Assembly (NCBI GenBank): GCA_026014685.1
Contig: JAOZHW010000005.1
Location: 248,001 to 312,000, forward strand
Direction of reading: 5' to 3'
DNA length: 64,000 bases
Origin: Candidatus Bathyarchaeota archaeon
GTDB taxonomy: Archaea > Thermoproteota > Bathyarchaeia > Bathyarchaeales > Bathycorpusculaceae
Positions 16,617-26,889 of the stretch are shown piece by piece (the first letter of the stretch is position 1; each line of letters opens with the position of its first letter). Both the position numbers and the translations under genes were made by a program. The notes under the pieces were generated by a model. The model worked only from the letters and a program-made list of their open reading frames with translations. It was not told the origin of the DNA and did no database searches.

Positions 16617-19175
16617 TTATTTTCGTTTTTTAAGTCCCACTACTGCAACAGCGGCGACGACTCCTATCACCGCCAAGATTGCTACATAGATGAGCCATGG
16701 CATATCACTTGAGGGGGTAATTGGTTCTGTGTTGCCAAGGTTCATCGTTATCCTGTGTGTGCTGTGCAAGTATGTGAATAAGATTAGCCACGAGTCACCT
16801 TGTGATTGACTGTTAAAGCTTACTTGTTGGTCGTCGATGTAAGCAGTTAGTTGGGAGATGTCGCTGATTATGCTTTTTGGGATGTAGATTTCTACATATC
16901 CTGTGGTGCCAGAGGTGCCTGATGCAATGAAGCTCAGTTGGTTGCTGGTGGAGTTGAAAGCGAACTGGGTGATTGTGGAGTTAGAGTTTAGGGTGAAGAT
17001 GCGGTTGTCTTCGTCGGGGGTTAGAGCGAGGTTTACGATTTTGCTGGCTTCATTCATGGTTGAGGTTTTTTCTGAGAATGCTTTTATGAGGTAATTTCCA
17101 GTAACGTCAGGTTGCCATACAGCTTTGAAAGCGCCGTTTGAAAGAGTTCTAACCATCGTTAGGCTTTCCCAAGTGTTTCCACCTGTGACACTGTACGACA
17201 ATAGCAGGGGTGCGTCGACTAGTGGGTTGCCGTTTAGGGTTAAATCGCCGCTGATTTCAACTTTTAGGCTATTAGCGTTACCTGTACTTTTGCAGGATAA
17301 GTCGATTGTGGGTGTTGGCAAGTGAGTTGTAGGTGTCGGTTGGGGCGTGGATGTTGGGTTACTTGTCGGTGCAGCAGTGGGTGTTGGTGTAGGAGTTGTG
17401 GTTGATGTACCGCCAACGTTAATTTTGACAATCACTCTTGCCTGTGAATCTTCAACGGAAAGATAATGTTCACCAGAATTAGCTGTTGGAATTGTAACAT
17501 AAGTTGAAAATGAACCCGTTGAACTGGCAGTGGTTGTGCCTATGATTTGAGCGTTTAACCATTCTTCACCTGTAACAGTTCCGACCACTGCGGCACCATC
17601 GAAACGGATGTAAACTACGCCCGGATGGTAGTTTCGTCCAGAGATTAGCAGGGAACCTCCAGGTTGAACGTTTACTGAACCGGCTAAGTTCGTAGAGTTG
17701 CCATAGAGGCCATATGCGGTTTGAGTTCCAATTTGTTTTAAGCCTCTCCAATACTGCGTGTATTCAACAAATGCACATGGTGAACCGTTAGCTTCAGTTC
17801 TGAAAGACATGGTTGTGCTTAATTCGCCTGAGTCTCCGCTGTATGTTGCACGGCCAAAATCTGGGATTTCGAAGCTAAAGTCGATGTTACCTGACGCGTC
17901 AGAGGTTGTTGTGGTCCATGACTTGTAGTCAGAGGTATTTGAAGTATAATATGGGTCCAAGTAAGATATTGAGACCTGTGTAGACGGCGGATATAGTGAC
18001 CCAGTTAACCGTACTGTTGCGCCGCCTGGACCAGACGCAGGTGAGATTTGTAGGGTAGCAGATGAAACAAGGATTTTCACGATTACTCGTGTTTGCGAAT
18101 CTTCAACTGCGACGTAGTGTTCTCCAGCAGCTATTCCAGAGGGAACAATGAATGATGTGCTAAACGATCCGTTACCGTTTGCGGTTGTGGTTTGGAGAAT
18201 TTGAGCATTATTCCATTCTTCGCTTGTTACCGTACCTACAACGTTTGAGCCATCCCAACGTATGTAGATGACGCCGGGGTGGAACCACTTTCCTGAGATG
18301 CTGATGCTGTCGCCAACCATTGCTTTTACGCTTGAAACAAGGTTTGTTCCGTTGCCAAAGAGTCCATAAGCAGTCTGGTTTCCCACGGTTTTTAGGCCAC
18401 GTGAGTATTCGTTGTAGTTTGCGTAGCTACATACTGTTCCATCTATTTCTGCTCTGTAAGAGATAGGAGTGTACGTTTCAGGGTAATCGTAAGCGTTGAG
18501 GGCTTTCTTTAAATCGGGTGCAACCGAGTTAACCACGATATTGCCCGATCCATCAGCGGTGGTTTGATTGAGATAATTCCAACTGCCCAATTCAGTGTCG
18601 AAGTAGAGTATTCTTACAGTAGCACCAGCCGGATACCCGGATCCAGTGAAAGTTATGGGTACACCACCGGGTCCAGCGTTTGGTGAAACGTTTAGTATCG
18701 AATTGTAGGTTGCGGGAGTAATTGTTATGTATGTGTCTGTTACAGCAACAGGTGAAGAAACTTGGTCGACTGCTTTTATGTAATAGTTACCTGGGGATAT
18801 GGTTGAGGGTATTGAGCCGTTTATCCAGTTGCTTCCAACCGCCCAATGATTGTATCCACTTGTGTAAGTATGAATGGATGTAGTGTCGGCAACCTCGTAC
18901 ACGTTTATTACGGGTGTGTATACGGTTCCTGACAAAAGGTCTGTTGAGCCATCAGTGCTTAGAAACAGGTAAAGTTGGCTGCCTGACCAGGAAACCCCGC
19001 CAAAATAGAGGTTTACGTCGTTTCCTGCTTGTACTTGCTGGCCTACGGTGCTTGTCGTTTTGCTGTTTATTCTTATGCTGCCTGTTGATGAGGATACGAA
19101 AGTTGCAAATGAGGGAACTATTATTCCAATAATTAATAATCCGATTAGGGTTACGCTTACCTTACGACTTAACAT
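16617..19175 (-). CDS. Large modular surface protein with internal repeat
   Basis: An 852-residue protein: signal peptide (1-25), N-terminal beta domain (30-155), two tandem repeats of about 213 residues (158-370 and 373-585) that share SPxxGPGG, GNQTAYGLFGN or GTQTAYGLYGN, HPGVxYIRxDG, GEHYxxVEDSQxRVIVKI, then a Thr/Pro linker (about 590-630), an Ig-like module (631-800) and a C-terminal transmembrane helix (about 826-847) with KKRK. The last module is homologous to the neighbouring protein at 15552. Probably an S-layer-associated or adhesive protein; no enzymatic motif seen. Confidence 0.8.
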   Translation of the reverse strand: MLSRKVSVTLIGLLIIGIIVPSFATFVSSSTGSIRINSKTTSTVGQQVQAGNDVNLYFGGVSWSGSQLYLFLSTDGSTDLLSGTVYTPVINVYEVADTTSIHTYTSGYNHWAVGSNWINGSIPSTISPGNYYIKAVDQVSSPVAVTDTYITITPATYNSILNVSPNAGPGGVPITFTGSGYPAGATVRILYFDTELGSWNYLNQTTADGSGNIVVNSVAPDLKKALNAYDYPETYTPISYRAEIDGTVCSYANYNEYSRGLKTVGNQTAYGLFGNGTNLVSSVKAMVGDSISISGKWFHPGVIYIRWDGSNVVGTVTSEEWNNAQILQTTTANGNGSFSTSFIVPSGIAAGEHYVAVEDSQTRVIVKILVSSATLQISPASGPGGATVRLTGSLYPPSTQVSISYLDPYYTSNTSDYKSWTTTTSDASGNIDFSFEIPDFGRATYSGDSGELSTTMSFRTEANGSPCAFVEYTQYWRGLKQIGTQTAYGLYGNSTNLAGSVNVQPGGSLLISGRNYHPGVVYIRFDGAAVVGTVTGEEWLNAQIIGTTTASSTGSFSTYVTIPTANSGEHYLSVEDSQARVIVKINVGGTSTTTPTPTPTAAPTSNPTSTPQPTPTTHLPTPTIDLSCKSTGNANSLKVEISGDLTLNGNPLVDAPLLLSYSVTGGNTWESLTMVRTLSNGAFKAVWQPDVTGNYLIKAFSEKTSTMNEASKIVNLALTPDEDNRIFTLNSNSTITQFAFNSTSNQLSFIASGTSGTTGYVEIYIPKSIISDISQLTAYIDDQQVSFNSQSQGDSWLILFTYLHSTHRITMNLGNTEPITPSSDMPWLIYVAILAVIGVVAAVAVVGLKKRK

Positions 19176-19365
19176 TCTGCCCGACCCTAATCAAGTATTG
19201 TAGTTAGCACTTATTAATAATTCGATTAGAAAATTTCGAAAATACTAATAATCATAACTTTAAATTAATTAATTTAACATCGCCCATTACCTTTTTTGCG
19301 GCAATCAACAATAAATCGAATATCAGTCAAACAACTCATTTTCACAAAGACAAAACAACGTTTAT

Positions 19366-19376
19366 CTTATAAATAC
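19366..19376 (+). promoter_or_regulatory. TATA box of the exported TIM-barrel-like gene
   Basis: CTTATAAATAC ends 17 bases before the ATG at 19393; its centre is about 22-25 bases upstream, which predicts a leaderless transcript and fixes the start. Confidence 0.6.
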
Positions 19377-19392
19377 ATACAGAATTAAGCAT

Positions 19393-20763
19393 ATGAAAAA
19401 GAAAATCCTTGCTGCAACTGCCATTCTCATAATTACGATAATCTTGACTTCAGGGGTTATTGCATACAACTATTGGTTCACCAAACCAGAAAACAAAAAC
19501 GTTTACGTCGGCGTTGCCTTCTGCGGGAATACCATTGCAGAAGGAAAACAACTCATCGACAAAGTCAAGGGATACACGAACCTTTTTGTTCTGCAATCGG
19601 GCTTACTCCAGAGAGATTTTGATAGCGTTAATGAGTTGGGTGATTATGCGGTAGAGGCAGGAATGTCGTTTCTGCCTTATTTTGGGAATTTTATTCAGGA
19701 TTCTTTTTCCAGCTGGCTCGACTCGGCTAAAACGAGATGGGGCGATAAATTGTTAGGTGTTTACTATGGGGATGAACCAGGGGGTAAGATGCTTGACGAC
19801 TACGTTCAATTTCAAGACATAGAAACTGGCGATTCTATCACAAAAACACGCTACGGAGACGTGGTCGTGCAGAAACCTAATGGGGTAATCATTAATTACC
19901 AATTTGATGGTGCTATCCGGTTATCCGAACCAGCACCAGTCAACAGCAACTCAGATATCAACAGCGAAAAAGTATTCTACCCTAACGGCACCGTAAAGGT
20001 TGTCAACGCAGCGCCCAATGGCTTTAGCTATCAATCATATAAGCAGCTAAACGATTCACGACCCTTCAAGAACACAGAAGATATTGCCCATAGTTTTTTT
20101 GAACGAGAAAAAGGCACTTTAGAATTTTTGAAGAATTCAACTGCCGTTTTTACCTCTGATTACGCCTTGTACTGGTTTGATTATCAGGCAGGTTATGATG
20201 TCGTTTTGGGGCAAGTGGGTTGGAATGTTAGTGTAGGTCCACAGTTGTCGCTTCTCCGTGGCGCTGCCAACATGCAAGAGAAAGACTGGGGCGTGTTTAT
20301 CACTTGGAAATACCAGTCACCACCTTACCTTGATACGGGCAAAGAAATCCTCAATCAGCTAACAACGGCCTACGAATGCGGCGCAAAATACTATGTAATC
20401 TTTGATTATTATGAGGAAACTTCTGGTCCTTATGGGACGATGCAAGAAGAGCATTTTCAAGCGTTAAAAACATTCTGGCGCGAAGTCGTTGAAAACTCGC
20501 AGATCGAATGGAACACTGTTAAGGCGAATGTTGCCTTGGTGTTTCCGCAGAATTATGGTTGGGGTATGCGTTGGGCTGAAGACAAAATCTGGGGCATATT
20601 CGAGGCGGACGAGAAAACTCGTGATCTTTGGAACTTAACCAAAGCTGCTGCAGACGAGTATGGACTGAACATGGATATTGTGTACACTGACGTGGAACTT
20701 AACGCATCTTCAAGGTACCAAGACCTAATTTACTGGAACGAAATCTACCCTGAAAAAAGTTAA
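19393..20763 (+). CDS. Exported glycoside-hydrolase-like protein
   Basis: A 456-residue protein with an N-terminal hydrophobic anchor or signal (about 5-28). The body alternates strands and helices as in a TIM barrel: VYVGVAFCGNTI, LFVLQSGLLQRDF, LLGVYYGDEPGGKML, WGVFITWKYQSPP, YYVIFDYYEETSGPYG. The acidic residues in YYGDEPGG and FDYYEET could be catalytic, which is inference. No GH family can be named with confidence. It diverges from the large surface protein gene, sharing the AT-rich region 19176-19392. Confidence 0.6.
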   Translation: MKKKILAATAILIITIILTSGVIAYNYWFTKPENKNVYVGVAFCGNTIAEGKQLIDKVKGYTNLFVLQSGLLQRDFDSVNELGDYAVEAGMSFLPYFGNFIQDSFSSWLDSAKTRWGDKLLGVYYGDEPGGKMLDDYVQFQDIETGDSITKTRYGDVVVQKPNGVIINYQFDGAIRLSEPAPVNSNSDINSEKVFYPNGTVKVVNAAPNGFSYQSYKQLNDSRPFKNTEDIAHSFFEREKGTLEFLKNSTAVFTSDYALYWFDYQAGYDVVLGQVGWNVSVGPQLSLLRGAANMQEKDWGVFITWKYQSPPYLDTGKEILNQLTTAYECGAKYYVIFDYYEETSGPYGTMQEEHFQALKTFWREVVENSQIEWNTVKANVALVFPQNYGWGMRWAEDKIWGIFEADEKTRDLWNLTKAAADEYGLNMDIVYTDVELNASSRYQDLIYWNEIYPEKS

Positions 20764-20826
20764 CTTCAACAAGGCAACAATAAAACTTGAAATATAAAAT
20801 TTTTAAAACAAAAGAGGTGAAAGGGT

Positions 20827-22131
20827 TTATGGACCCTTTTTGGTGATTTCTTTAACTGCGCCTGCTGCGACAGTTGTACCCATGTCTCGGATGGCAAAGC
20901 GGCCGAGTTCTGGGAAGTCGTTGAATGCTTCGATTGCGATGGGGTGGAGTGGTTCCATGCGTACCCAAGCTGCGTCTCCTGTCTTGAGGAAACCTGGGTG
21001 TTCTTCGCTGACTTGGCCTGTGCGTGGGTCGATCTTCTTGATTAGCTCGGTGAATTTGACTGCGATTTGACCGGTGTGGTAGTGTAGTACGGGAGTGTAG
21101 CCTGCGGCGATTGCTGTTGGGTGGTAGATGACGATGATTTGGCCGATGAATTCTTTTGCGACTGTTGGTGGGTTGTCAACTGGGCCTGCTACGTCTCCGC
21201 GGTGGACATCAGTTTTGGCGATGCCTCTGACGTTCATGCCGATGTTGTCGCCTGGTTCTGCCATTGGGATTGATGTGTGGTGCATTTCGATGGATTTGAC
21301 TTCAGCGGTCTTGTTGGATGGCATAAAGATGAGGTTTGTGTTTGGTTTTAGTATGCCTGTTTCAACTCTGCCGACGGGGACTGTGCCGATGCCGGTGATG
21401 CTGTAGACGTCTTGGATTGGGATACGGAGTGGTTTGTTGGTTGGTTTTGGTGGGAGTTCTAGTAGGTCGAATGCTTCCATCAAGGTTGGGCCAGTGTACC
21501 AGGGCATCTTTTCGCTCTTCTTGACCAAGTTGTCGCCTGTCCAACCTGAAACGGGTATGAAGTTGATTTTTTCAATCTTGTAACCGATGGTCTTGAGCAT
21601 TCTTGAGATTTCGTTCTTCATTTCGTCGTAGCGTTCTTTGCCCCAGTTTACTTGAGCGTCATCCATCTTGTTGATGGCAACGATTAGTTGGCGGATGCCT
21701 AAAGTGAATGCTAAGAATGCGTGTTCGCGGGTTTGGCCACCTGGACCGATGCCTGCTTCGAACTCGCCTTTCTTGGCTGAGCTGAAGAGGACTGCTGCGT
21801 CAGCTTGGCTTGCGCCAGTGATCATGTTTTTGATGAAGTCACGGTGACCTGGTGCATCGATGACTGTCATGTTGTATTTCTTGGTGGGGAATTGTAGGAA
21901 TCGAAGGTCGATTGTGACACCGCGTTCGCGTTCTTCTTTTAGGTTGTCGAGAACCCATGCGAAGTGGAACGTGGCTTTGCCCATTGCTTCGGCTTCTGCT
22001 TTGTAAGCATCGATTGTTCTTTGGTCAATGACGCCGGCTAAGTATAGTAAGTGTCCTGTGGTTGTTGATTTGCCGTTGTCAACGTGCCCCATGATGATGA
22101 TGTTTAGGTGGGGTTTATCACTTTTGCTCAT
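20827..22131 (-). CDS. tuf: Translation elongation factor EF-1 alpha
   Basis: A 434-residue GTPase that brings aminoacyl-tRNA to the ribosome. GTP motifs are complete: GHVDNGKST near 15-23, DAPGH near 90-95 and NKMD near 155. The C-terminal beta barrels end in [14 protein letters not shown], typical of archaeal EF-1A. ATG 22131 is preferred over 22137 because GAGG precedes it by about eight bases. It stands alone: the uS10 gene that often follows it in archaea is not here. TATA-like CTTTTAATAAG lies near 22192-22205 on the reverse strand. Confidence 0.97.
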   Translation of the reverse strand: MSKSDKPHLNIIIMGHVDNGKSTTTGHLLYLAGVIDQRTIDAYKAEAEAMGKATFHFAWVLDNLKEERERGVTIDLRFLQFPTKKYNMTVIDAPGHRDFIKNMITGASQADAAVLFSSAKKGEFEAGIGPGGQTREHAFLAFTLGIRQLIVAINKMDDAQVNWGKERYDEMKNEISRMLKTIGYKIEKINFIPVSGWTGDNLVKKSEKMPWYTGPTLMEAFDLLELPPKPTNKPLRIPIQDVYSITGIGTVPVGRVETGILKPNTNLIFMPSNKTAEVKSIEMHHTSIPMAEPGDNIGMNVRGIAKTDVHRGDVAGPVDNPPTVAKEFIGQIIVIYHPTAIAAGYTPVLHYHTGQIAVKFTELIKKIDPRTGQVSEEHPGFLKTGDAAWVRMEPLHPIAIEAFNDFPELGRFAIRDMGTTVAAGAVKEITKKGP

Positions 22132-22302
22132 GTTCATTTCCTCTATTATTCTTACCTAAATTTTGAAATTCGGTTAACACATCAGTCCTCCGCTTATTAA
22201 AAGTTTATGATAACCATTGTGCTTGGGGTATGACCACATTAGCGCTCAATTAACAACAACACTACATAGTTTATTACCTAAAGCAGCACTAATGCGTGAT
22301 GT

Positions 22303-22953
22303 ATGACCGCCAAAGAAGGCATATCGGTAGTTACAACCACTTGGAACGAGCGGGAGAACATCGAGGAACTTATCCGAAGAATCCGCCAAACCCTCAAAGA
22401 TACACCGCACGAAGTAATCGTGATAGACGACAACTCATCGGACGGCACCTTAGAAGTCGCCAAACCCTTAGCTGACGTAGCCATCGGCAAATCCCGAGAG
22501 GGGCAAACCAAAGGTTTACTGTTCGGTGCAAAACAAGCCAAGTTTCCGACTATAGTTACGATTGACTCTGACTTAGAGAACAGCCCCGAATTAATTCCCG
22601 AACTTGTTGAGCAACTTGCCAAGTACGATGTTGTTGTGGCTTGCAGAACTCGGCTGCCGCGTTTCTCTGAGAAGTGGGCGGCTAAAACGTTGGGTAAAAT
22701 CGTTGGGGTTTCAGATTTTTACTCTAATTTTAGGGCTTACAAAAAAGAAGCCATAGTGAACTTTGATTTGGGTGGGGGTGAAACTTTTGGTGGGGAACTT
22801 TTGATTTTGGCTAAGAAGAGTGGGTTTAGGGTTGGAGAGGTCAAGTATGATGCTCCGCCGCGTCGTGGGCAGCCAAGGATTGGGGGCGTGGTTAGGGCGA
22901 ATTGGCGAATTTCTGTGGCATCTCTGAAGTGTTGGTTTATGTATTATTTATAA
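22303..22953 (+). CDS. GT2 glycosyltransferase, dolichyl-phosphate mannose synthase-like
   Basis: A 216-residue GT-A enzyme without membrane helices. IDDNSSDGT (41-49) binds the nucleotide sugar and TIDSDLEN (87-94) holds the DxD-type metal site. The pattern and the final PPRRGQPRIGG resemble soluble DPM1-like transferases that load mannose or another hexose on a polyprenyl phosphate carrier. The ATG at 22303 follows a TATA-like TTTATTA about 30 bases earlier. With the AglD-like flippase and beta-mannosidase nearby, a link to glycan assembly is plausible. Confidence 0.85.
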   Translation: MTAKEGISVVTTTWNERENIEELIRRIRQTLKDTPHEVIVIDDNSSDGTLEVAKPLADVAIGKSREGQTKGLLFGAKQAKFPTIVTIDSDLENSPELIPELVEQLAKYDVVVACRTRLPRFSEKWAAKTLGKIVGVSDFYSNFRAYKKEAIVNFDLGGGETFGGELLILAKKSGFRVGEVKYDAPPRRGQPRIGGVVRANWRISVASLKCWFMYYL

Positions 22954-23069
22954 ATCAAACAGTTAACCGCTTGTTTATTTAATAAATCAATATTTTTTAA
23001 CATATTTTTTTGCTTTTACGACTAAGATTATTAAGCAGAAAAGTAATTGACGATAAGGGAGAACAGAGC

Positions 23070-25568
23070 ATGCCAATAGAAGTCCCTCTGGACGGTTTCT
23101 GGCACTTCAAAGGCTACAAAGCCTGCGACGGGGAAGAACTAGGCGCACACACAACACAATGCCGACTCGATGACTGGCTGCTAGCCGAAGCCCCACTCAC
23201 CGCCCACACCAACCTACTAAACCACAACCTCATCCCCGACCCCTTCAAGGGTTGCAACGAACGCGAAGTCCAATGGGTAAGCGAGAACGAATGGTGGTAC
23301 CGCAAAGAAATAGAACTCACCCCTGAAGTAACCAGCAAAGACGCAGTGGAGCTTTACTTTGGCGGGTTAGACACTTTTGCCACCATATGGGTCAACGATT
23401 TTAAAGTGGGCGAGGCAAACAACATGTTCACGCCGTGGCGATTCAACGTAAAAAACATCGCTAAAGCAGGCAAAAACTTGATCGCCATACGATTCAAACC
23501 CGTCTGCAAAGTAGCCCGCGAACTTGAACAGCAACATAAACAGAAATACGCCTGCCTAAGCGCCGAAAACTTTAGCGCAAGACCATACGTACGCAAAGCG
23601 CAGTACTCGTTTGGGTGGGATTGGGGGCCCACGTTGCCGACGGCAGGCATCTGGCGGGAAGCAAAAATCTTGGCGTACAATAAGGCAAGACTCGGCTATG
23701 TTGCTGCGTCGCCACTTGAGGTTTCTAAGCAGAAGGCCAAGGTAAAGTTGTCCGCTGAAATTCACGCTTCGGAAGAATCTGATTTAACAGTAAATTTCGT
23801 TTTGGACGGTTTTGGGCAGAAGTACAACGTGGAAGTCCCCATAAAAGTCTCTGAGGGAAGAAACTTTGCGGACTACACCATCGAAGTGGCTGAGCCAAGA
23901 CTTTGGTGGCCCAGAGGTTATGGCGACGCAGCCCTCTATGATGCAGCCGTAAAAATTTATTCAGGCCCAGAAGTACTGGATGAAGCAGCAGTCAAAGTGG
24001 GCATCAGAAGCATAAAACTCGTCGAAGAACCAGACGGGGAAGGCAAAACCTTCATCTTCCAAATAAACGGACAAAACGTGTTTTGCAAAGGTGCCAACTG
24101 GATTCCCGCTGACTCTTTTCTGCCAAAAGTCAACTTAGACCGATACACGCGCCTGCTGAGGTTGGCTACTGACGCCAACTTTAACATGCTCCGAGTTTGG
24201 GGGGGAGGGGTTTATGAAGCTGATGAATTCTACGATTTATGCGACAACTTGGGGGTAATGGTTTGGCAGGATTTTATGTACGTCTGCGCGGGATACCCTG
24301 AGGAAGAGTGGTTTCTCAGAGAAGCAGAACGTGAAGCCATGGAAGCGATTCTACGCTTGAGGCGGCATCCCTCGATTGTAGTTTGGTGCGGTAATAACGA
24401 GAACCAATGGCTTCACAGCGTCCTTTGGAAGGCACGGGATAAAGTAGACCGATTGTATGGGTCAAAAATCTATGAATCACTACTCGCGCGCGTCTGTCAA
24501 AGTCTCGACCCCACGCGACCCTACAGGCCCAGTTCGCCCTTTGGCGGCTCAGACTCAAGCGGTAGACACGAAGGTGACCGCCACAACTGGGAAGTTTGGA
24601 GCCAAGGACTCGACTACCCCACATACCTGCAAGATACCGGGAGATTCATCTCAGAATTCGGCTGGCAAGCACCACCCACCTTGGAACTGCTAACCGCATA
24701 CCTCGAAAAAGAAGACCTCACCCCCAACTCCTACGCTTTTCGGGCACATGAAAAGCAAACAGGCGGGTTAGAGTTGCTCCGCGCATTGCTTGCCATACAT
24801 TACCCTGTTCCAGATGACCTGCGCCTCTTTGTGCTCTACAGCCAGCTAAACCAAGGCGACGCCCTAAAAACAGCTGTCACACATTGGAGAAGTCGCATGT
24901 ATAAAACCAGCGGGTGCCTAATTTGGCAGCTCAACGATTGCTGGCCCGTTATCAGCTGGAGCCTAATCGACTATGGGCTTAATCCAAAAGCAGCATACTA
25001 CTACGTTAAGCGGGCGTGTCAACCAATCATTGCGCCACTAATCCTTAAACAGAACAGAATAGAAGGTTACGTCATTAACGAGACTGACACGAAATTGGAT
25101 GGGACGTTTAGTTTTGAGCTCGTGACTTTTGGCGGCAAAGTCTTGCACAGCGTACACGCGGGTGTCTCCGTTCCCGCGTTTAGCTCGAAGTTGGTTTTTG
25201 AGAGTGAATTAAACAAAATTCCAAGAAAAGAAAACTGCATCTTAACCGCGACATTAAGAAACTCTGATGCTGTGCTTGCAGAAGACGCCAGAACGGTTGC
25301 GGAACCCAAAGACCTCAAACTGCCCCCGCCCCAAATCCAAGTTGCAGTCACCAAGGTTGGAACAAAAACCTTTGAAATATCCTTTCAGTCCAAAAACTAT
25401 ACCAAAGCACTCAAAATCGAACTGAGCGACCTAAAAGCCTCCCTCAGCGACAACTTCTTCGACCTTCTGCCTAATAGAAAAAAACAAGTCGCCTGTTACC
25501 TTGAGCGAGACATCACCGTGGAGCAACTCCAAAAAGCACTCAAATACCAAGCTTACCCCTACACCTAA
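23070..25568 (+). CDS. Beta-mannosidase, glycoside hydrolase family 2
   Basis: An 832-residue GH2 enzyme. The N-terminal sugar-binding domain opens PLDGFWHFKGY, as is usual for beta-mannosidases. The catalytic barrel has the acid/base glutamate in VVWCGNNENQW and the nucleophile glutamate in FISEFGWQAPP, both in the expected order. A C-terminal beta domain follows. No signal peptide is seen, so it probably acts in the cytoplasm on imported manno-oligosaccharides or during glycan turnover. The ATG at 23070 has GGGAG nine bases upstream and is preferred to the start at 23010. Confidence 0.93.
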   Translation: MPIEVPLDGFWHFKGYKACDGEELGAHTTQCRLDDWLLAEAPLTAHTNLLNHNLIPDPFKGCNEREVQWVSENEWWYRKEIELTPEVTSKDAVELYFGGLDTFATIWVNDFKVGEANNMFTPWRFNVKNIAKAGKNLIAIRFKPVCKVARELEQQHKQKYACLSAENFSARPYVRKAQYSFGWDWGPTLPTAGIWREAKILAYNKARLGYVAASPLEVSKQKAKVKLSAEIHASEESDLTVNFVLDGFGQKYNVEVPIKVSEGRNFADYTIEVAEPRLWWPRGYGDAALYDAAVKIYSGPEVLDEAAVKVGIRSIKLVEEPDGEGKTFIFQINGQNVFCKGANWIPADSFLPKVNLDRYTRLLRLATDANFNMLRVWGGGVYEADEFYDLCDNLGVMVWQDFMYVCAGYPEEEWFLREAEREAMEAILRLRRHPSIVVWCGNNENQWLHSVLWKARDKVDRLYGSKIYESLLARVCQSLDPTRPYRPSSPFGGSDSSGRHEGDRHNWEVWSQGLDYPTYLQDTGRFISEFGWQAPPTLELLTAYLEKEDLTPNSYAFRAHEKQTGGLELLRALLAIHYPVPDDLRLFVLYSQLNQGDALKTAVTHWRSRMYKTSGCLIWQLNDCWPVISWSLIDYGLNPKAAYYYVKRACQPIIAPLILKQNRIEGYVINETDTKLDGTFSFELVTFGGKVLHSVHAGVSVPAFSSKLVFESELNKIPRKENCILTATLRNSDAVLAEDARTVAEPKDLKLPPPQIQVAVTKVGTKTFEISFQSKNYTKALKIELSDLKASLSDNFFDLLPNRKKQVACYLERDITVEQLQKALKYQAYPYT

Positions 25569-25577
25569 ACTGCCCTT

Positions 25578-26669
25578 TCAATGAGGAACTGGCTGGTGTT
25601 GGATGTGAAATGGGCTTTTGATGCCGCCTTTGAGTAGCGATTTTGCACCTATCCATTCAGCAAGCGGGTAACCGACGATGACTTGACTCCAAAAAGTCAA
25701 CAACCGCGCTAAAGTGGTGGCGGCCCCAGCAATCACAATAGGAACCCCACACAGGGCAAACAGGTTTATCATTGTGACTTCAACTGCGCCCACAGGGATA
25801 CCCGCCGATATGGTTTCCACTGTTGTGATTATGCAGTACACCGTTGCTAAGTCAACCAAAGAGATAGCTGTGAAGTTGAGCGAGTAGAAAATCATCAAGT
25901 AAACAACCAAATTTGAGACCCATGCCGCCACAGCGTAGAGTGCGGGTTTTACGAGTTGGTGTGGGTGGTCTTTGAAGGTTCGAAAGACGAGGCTAAACGA
26001 GCTGAGGCCATGATGGATTCTTTGGCGGATTGATTCTTGTTTTTGAGGATTTTTAATCACACGCTTTGTGATAAAAGAGATTATTTTTACGATTTTGTCA
26101 ACTGCGCCCTCTTTGAAGGCAACTAAAAAGATGCACGCAATGACTGAAGCAGTTCCCAAAGTCACCAAGATAACGGGGGTAATTAGATAAACTGGCAGCT
26201 GACGCGTAAAGAGCAAAAGCAGAAAGCCCGCCAGTAAACCGCCTGAATAAACAACTGTGCTGATTAAACGTGAGCCGATGACGGTGGCGGCGGCTATGCC
26301 TGTGTCGTGTTTGGTTTCTTTTTGTGATAGGGCTATGCGGGCGACTTCTCCGCCTATGGTTGCGGCGGGTATGATTAGTTCGATGAAGTTGCCGATCCAG
26401 TTGTAGAGCACCAGTTTTCTAAGCTTGACTTTTACCGAGAGCACATCTAGCAGGCTATGCCAGATGAGGGAGTCGAAGATTACGGCTGCAAAAAGCGCAG
26501 CGACCGCTAAAGCCAAAAACAGGGAGTACTGGTAGAGGTTTAGTTGACTAAGCAAGCTGAAGAGGTCTTCGAAGCCGACGAAAAACCACAAGTACAGCAT
26601 AAACGCTGCCAAACCAACGGACATTAACAAGAGGGTTTTTCGTCCAATCAACTTCAGTCTTTTTCCCAC
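25578..26669 (-). CDS. AglD-like flippase-family membrane protein (LPG synthase transmembrane family)
   Basis: A 363-residue integral membrane protein with about eight helices. GGEVARIALSQKE and the late stretch PVGAVEVTMINLFALCGVP match the UPF0104/lysylphosphatidylglycerol-synthase transmembrane family; archaeal members include AglD-type proteins in N-glycosylation and putative flippases. It begins with GTG after AGAAGGTGGG. Upstream lie a 38-codon ORF, a hairpin and composite promoter copy 2, so its transcript probably has a leader of about 240 bases. Confidence 0.85.
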   Translation of the reverse strand: MGKRLKLIGRKTLLLMSVGLAAFMLYLWFFVGFEDLFSLLSQLNLYQYSLFLALAVAALFAAVIFDSLIWHSLLDVLSVKVKLRKLVLYNWIGNFIELIIPAATIGGEVARIALSQKETKHDTGIAAATVIGSRLISTVVYSGGLLAGFLLLLFTRQLPVYLITPVILVTLGTASVIACIFLVAFKEGAVDKIVKIISFITKRVIKNPQKQESIRQRIHHGLSSFSLVFRTFKDHPHQLVKPALYAVAAWVSNLVVYLMIFYSLNFTAISLVDLATVYCIITTVETISAGIPVGAVEVTMINLFALCGVPIVIAGAATTLARLLTFWSQVIVGYPLAEWIGAKSLLKGGIKSPFHIQHQPVPH

Positions 26670-26687
26670 CTTCTAGCATGATAACCG

Positions 26688-26804
26688 TTACCCGCCAAAG
26701 AAAGCGTCAAGCCCAACTGTGCTGCTCTTTTGTGGGCATGAGCCAAAAGCTACGGCTCCTTGGGTTACCATGCCGTTTCCATGTAAACTTCGGTTCGGCT
26801 GCAT
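26688..26804 (-). CDS. Possible 38-residue leader ORF upstream of the flippase gene
   Basis: Reads MQPNRSLHGNGMV and ends STVGLDAFFGG, 18 bases before the flippase GTG. Its position between a long RNA hairpin and the flippase gene fits an upstream ORF or small protein. There is no recognised family and no strong ribosome site, so it may also be a chance reading. Confidence 0.35.
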   Translation of the reverse strand: MQPNRSLHGNGMVTQGAVAFGSCPQKSSTVGLDAFFGG

Positions 26805-26821
26805 ATTAATCAAGTGGCAAG

Positions 26822-26889
26822 TAAAAGGCAGCAGACTAAGCCCGCACTTCCTTCAGGAGTTGAAGCAAGAAGATGGGCACTGACTGCTG
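26822..26889 (-). promoter_or_regulatory. Long imperfect hairpin followed by T-tract
   Basis: On the reverse strand the arms pair as CAGCAG with CTGCTG, GCCC with GGGC, CTTC with GAAG, and CTTCA with TGAAG around the loop ACTCC, about 19 base pairs with internal loops. CCTTTT follows. In the predicted 5-prime leader this could be a terminator/attenuator or the body of a small RNA of about 90 bases. Confidence 0.5.

Noticed and set aside
20840-21544. Several long forward ORFs opposite EF-1A
   Set aside because: They are shadows of a highly biased gene; the reverse strand encodes a complete EF-1A.
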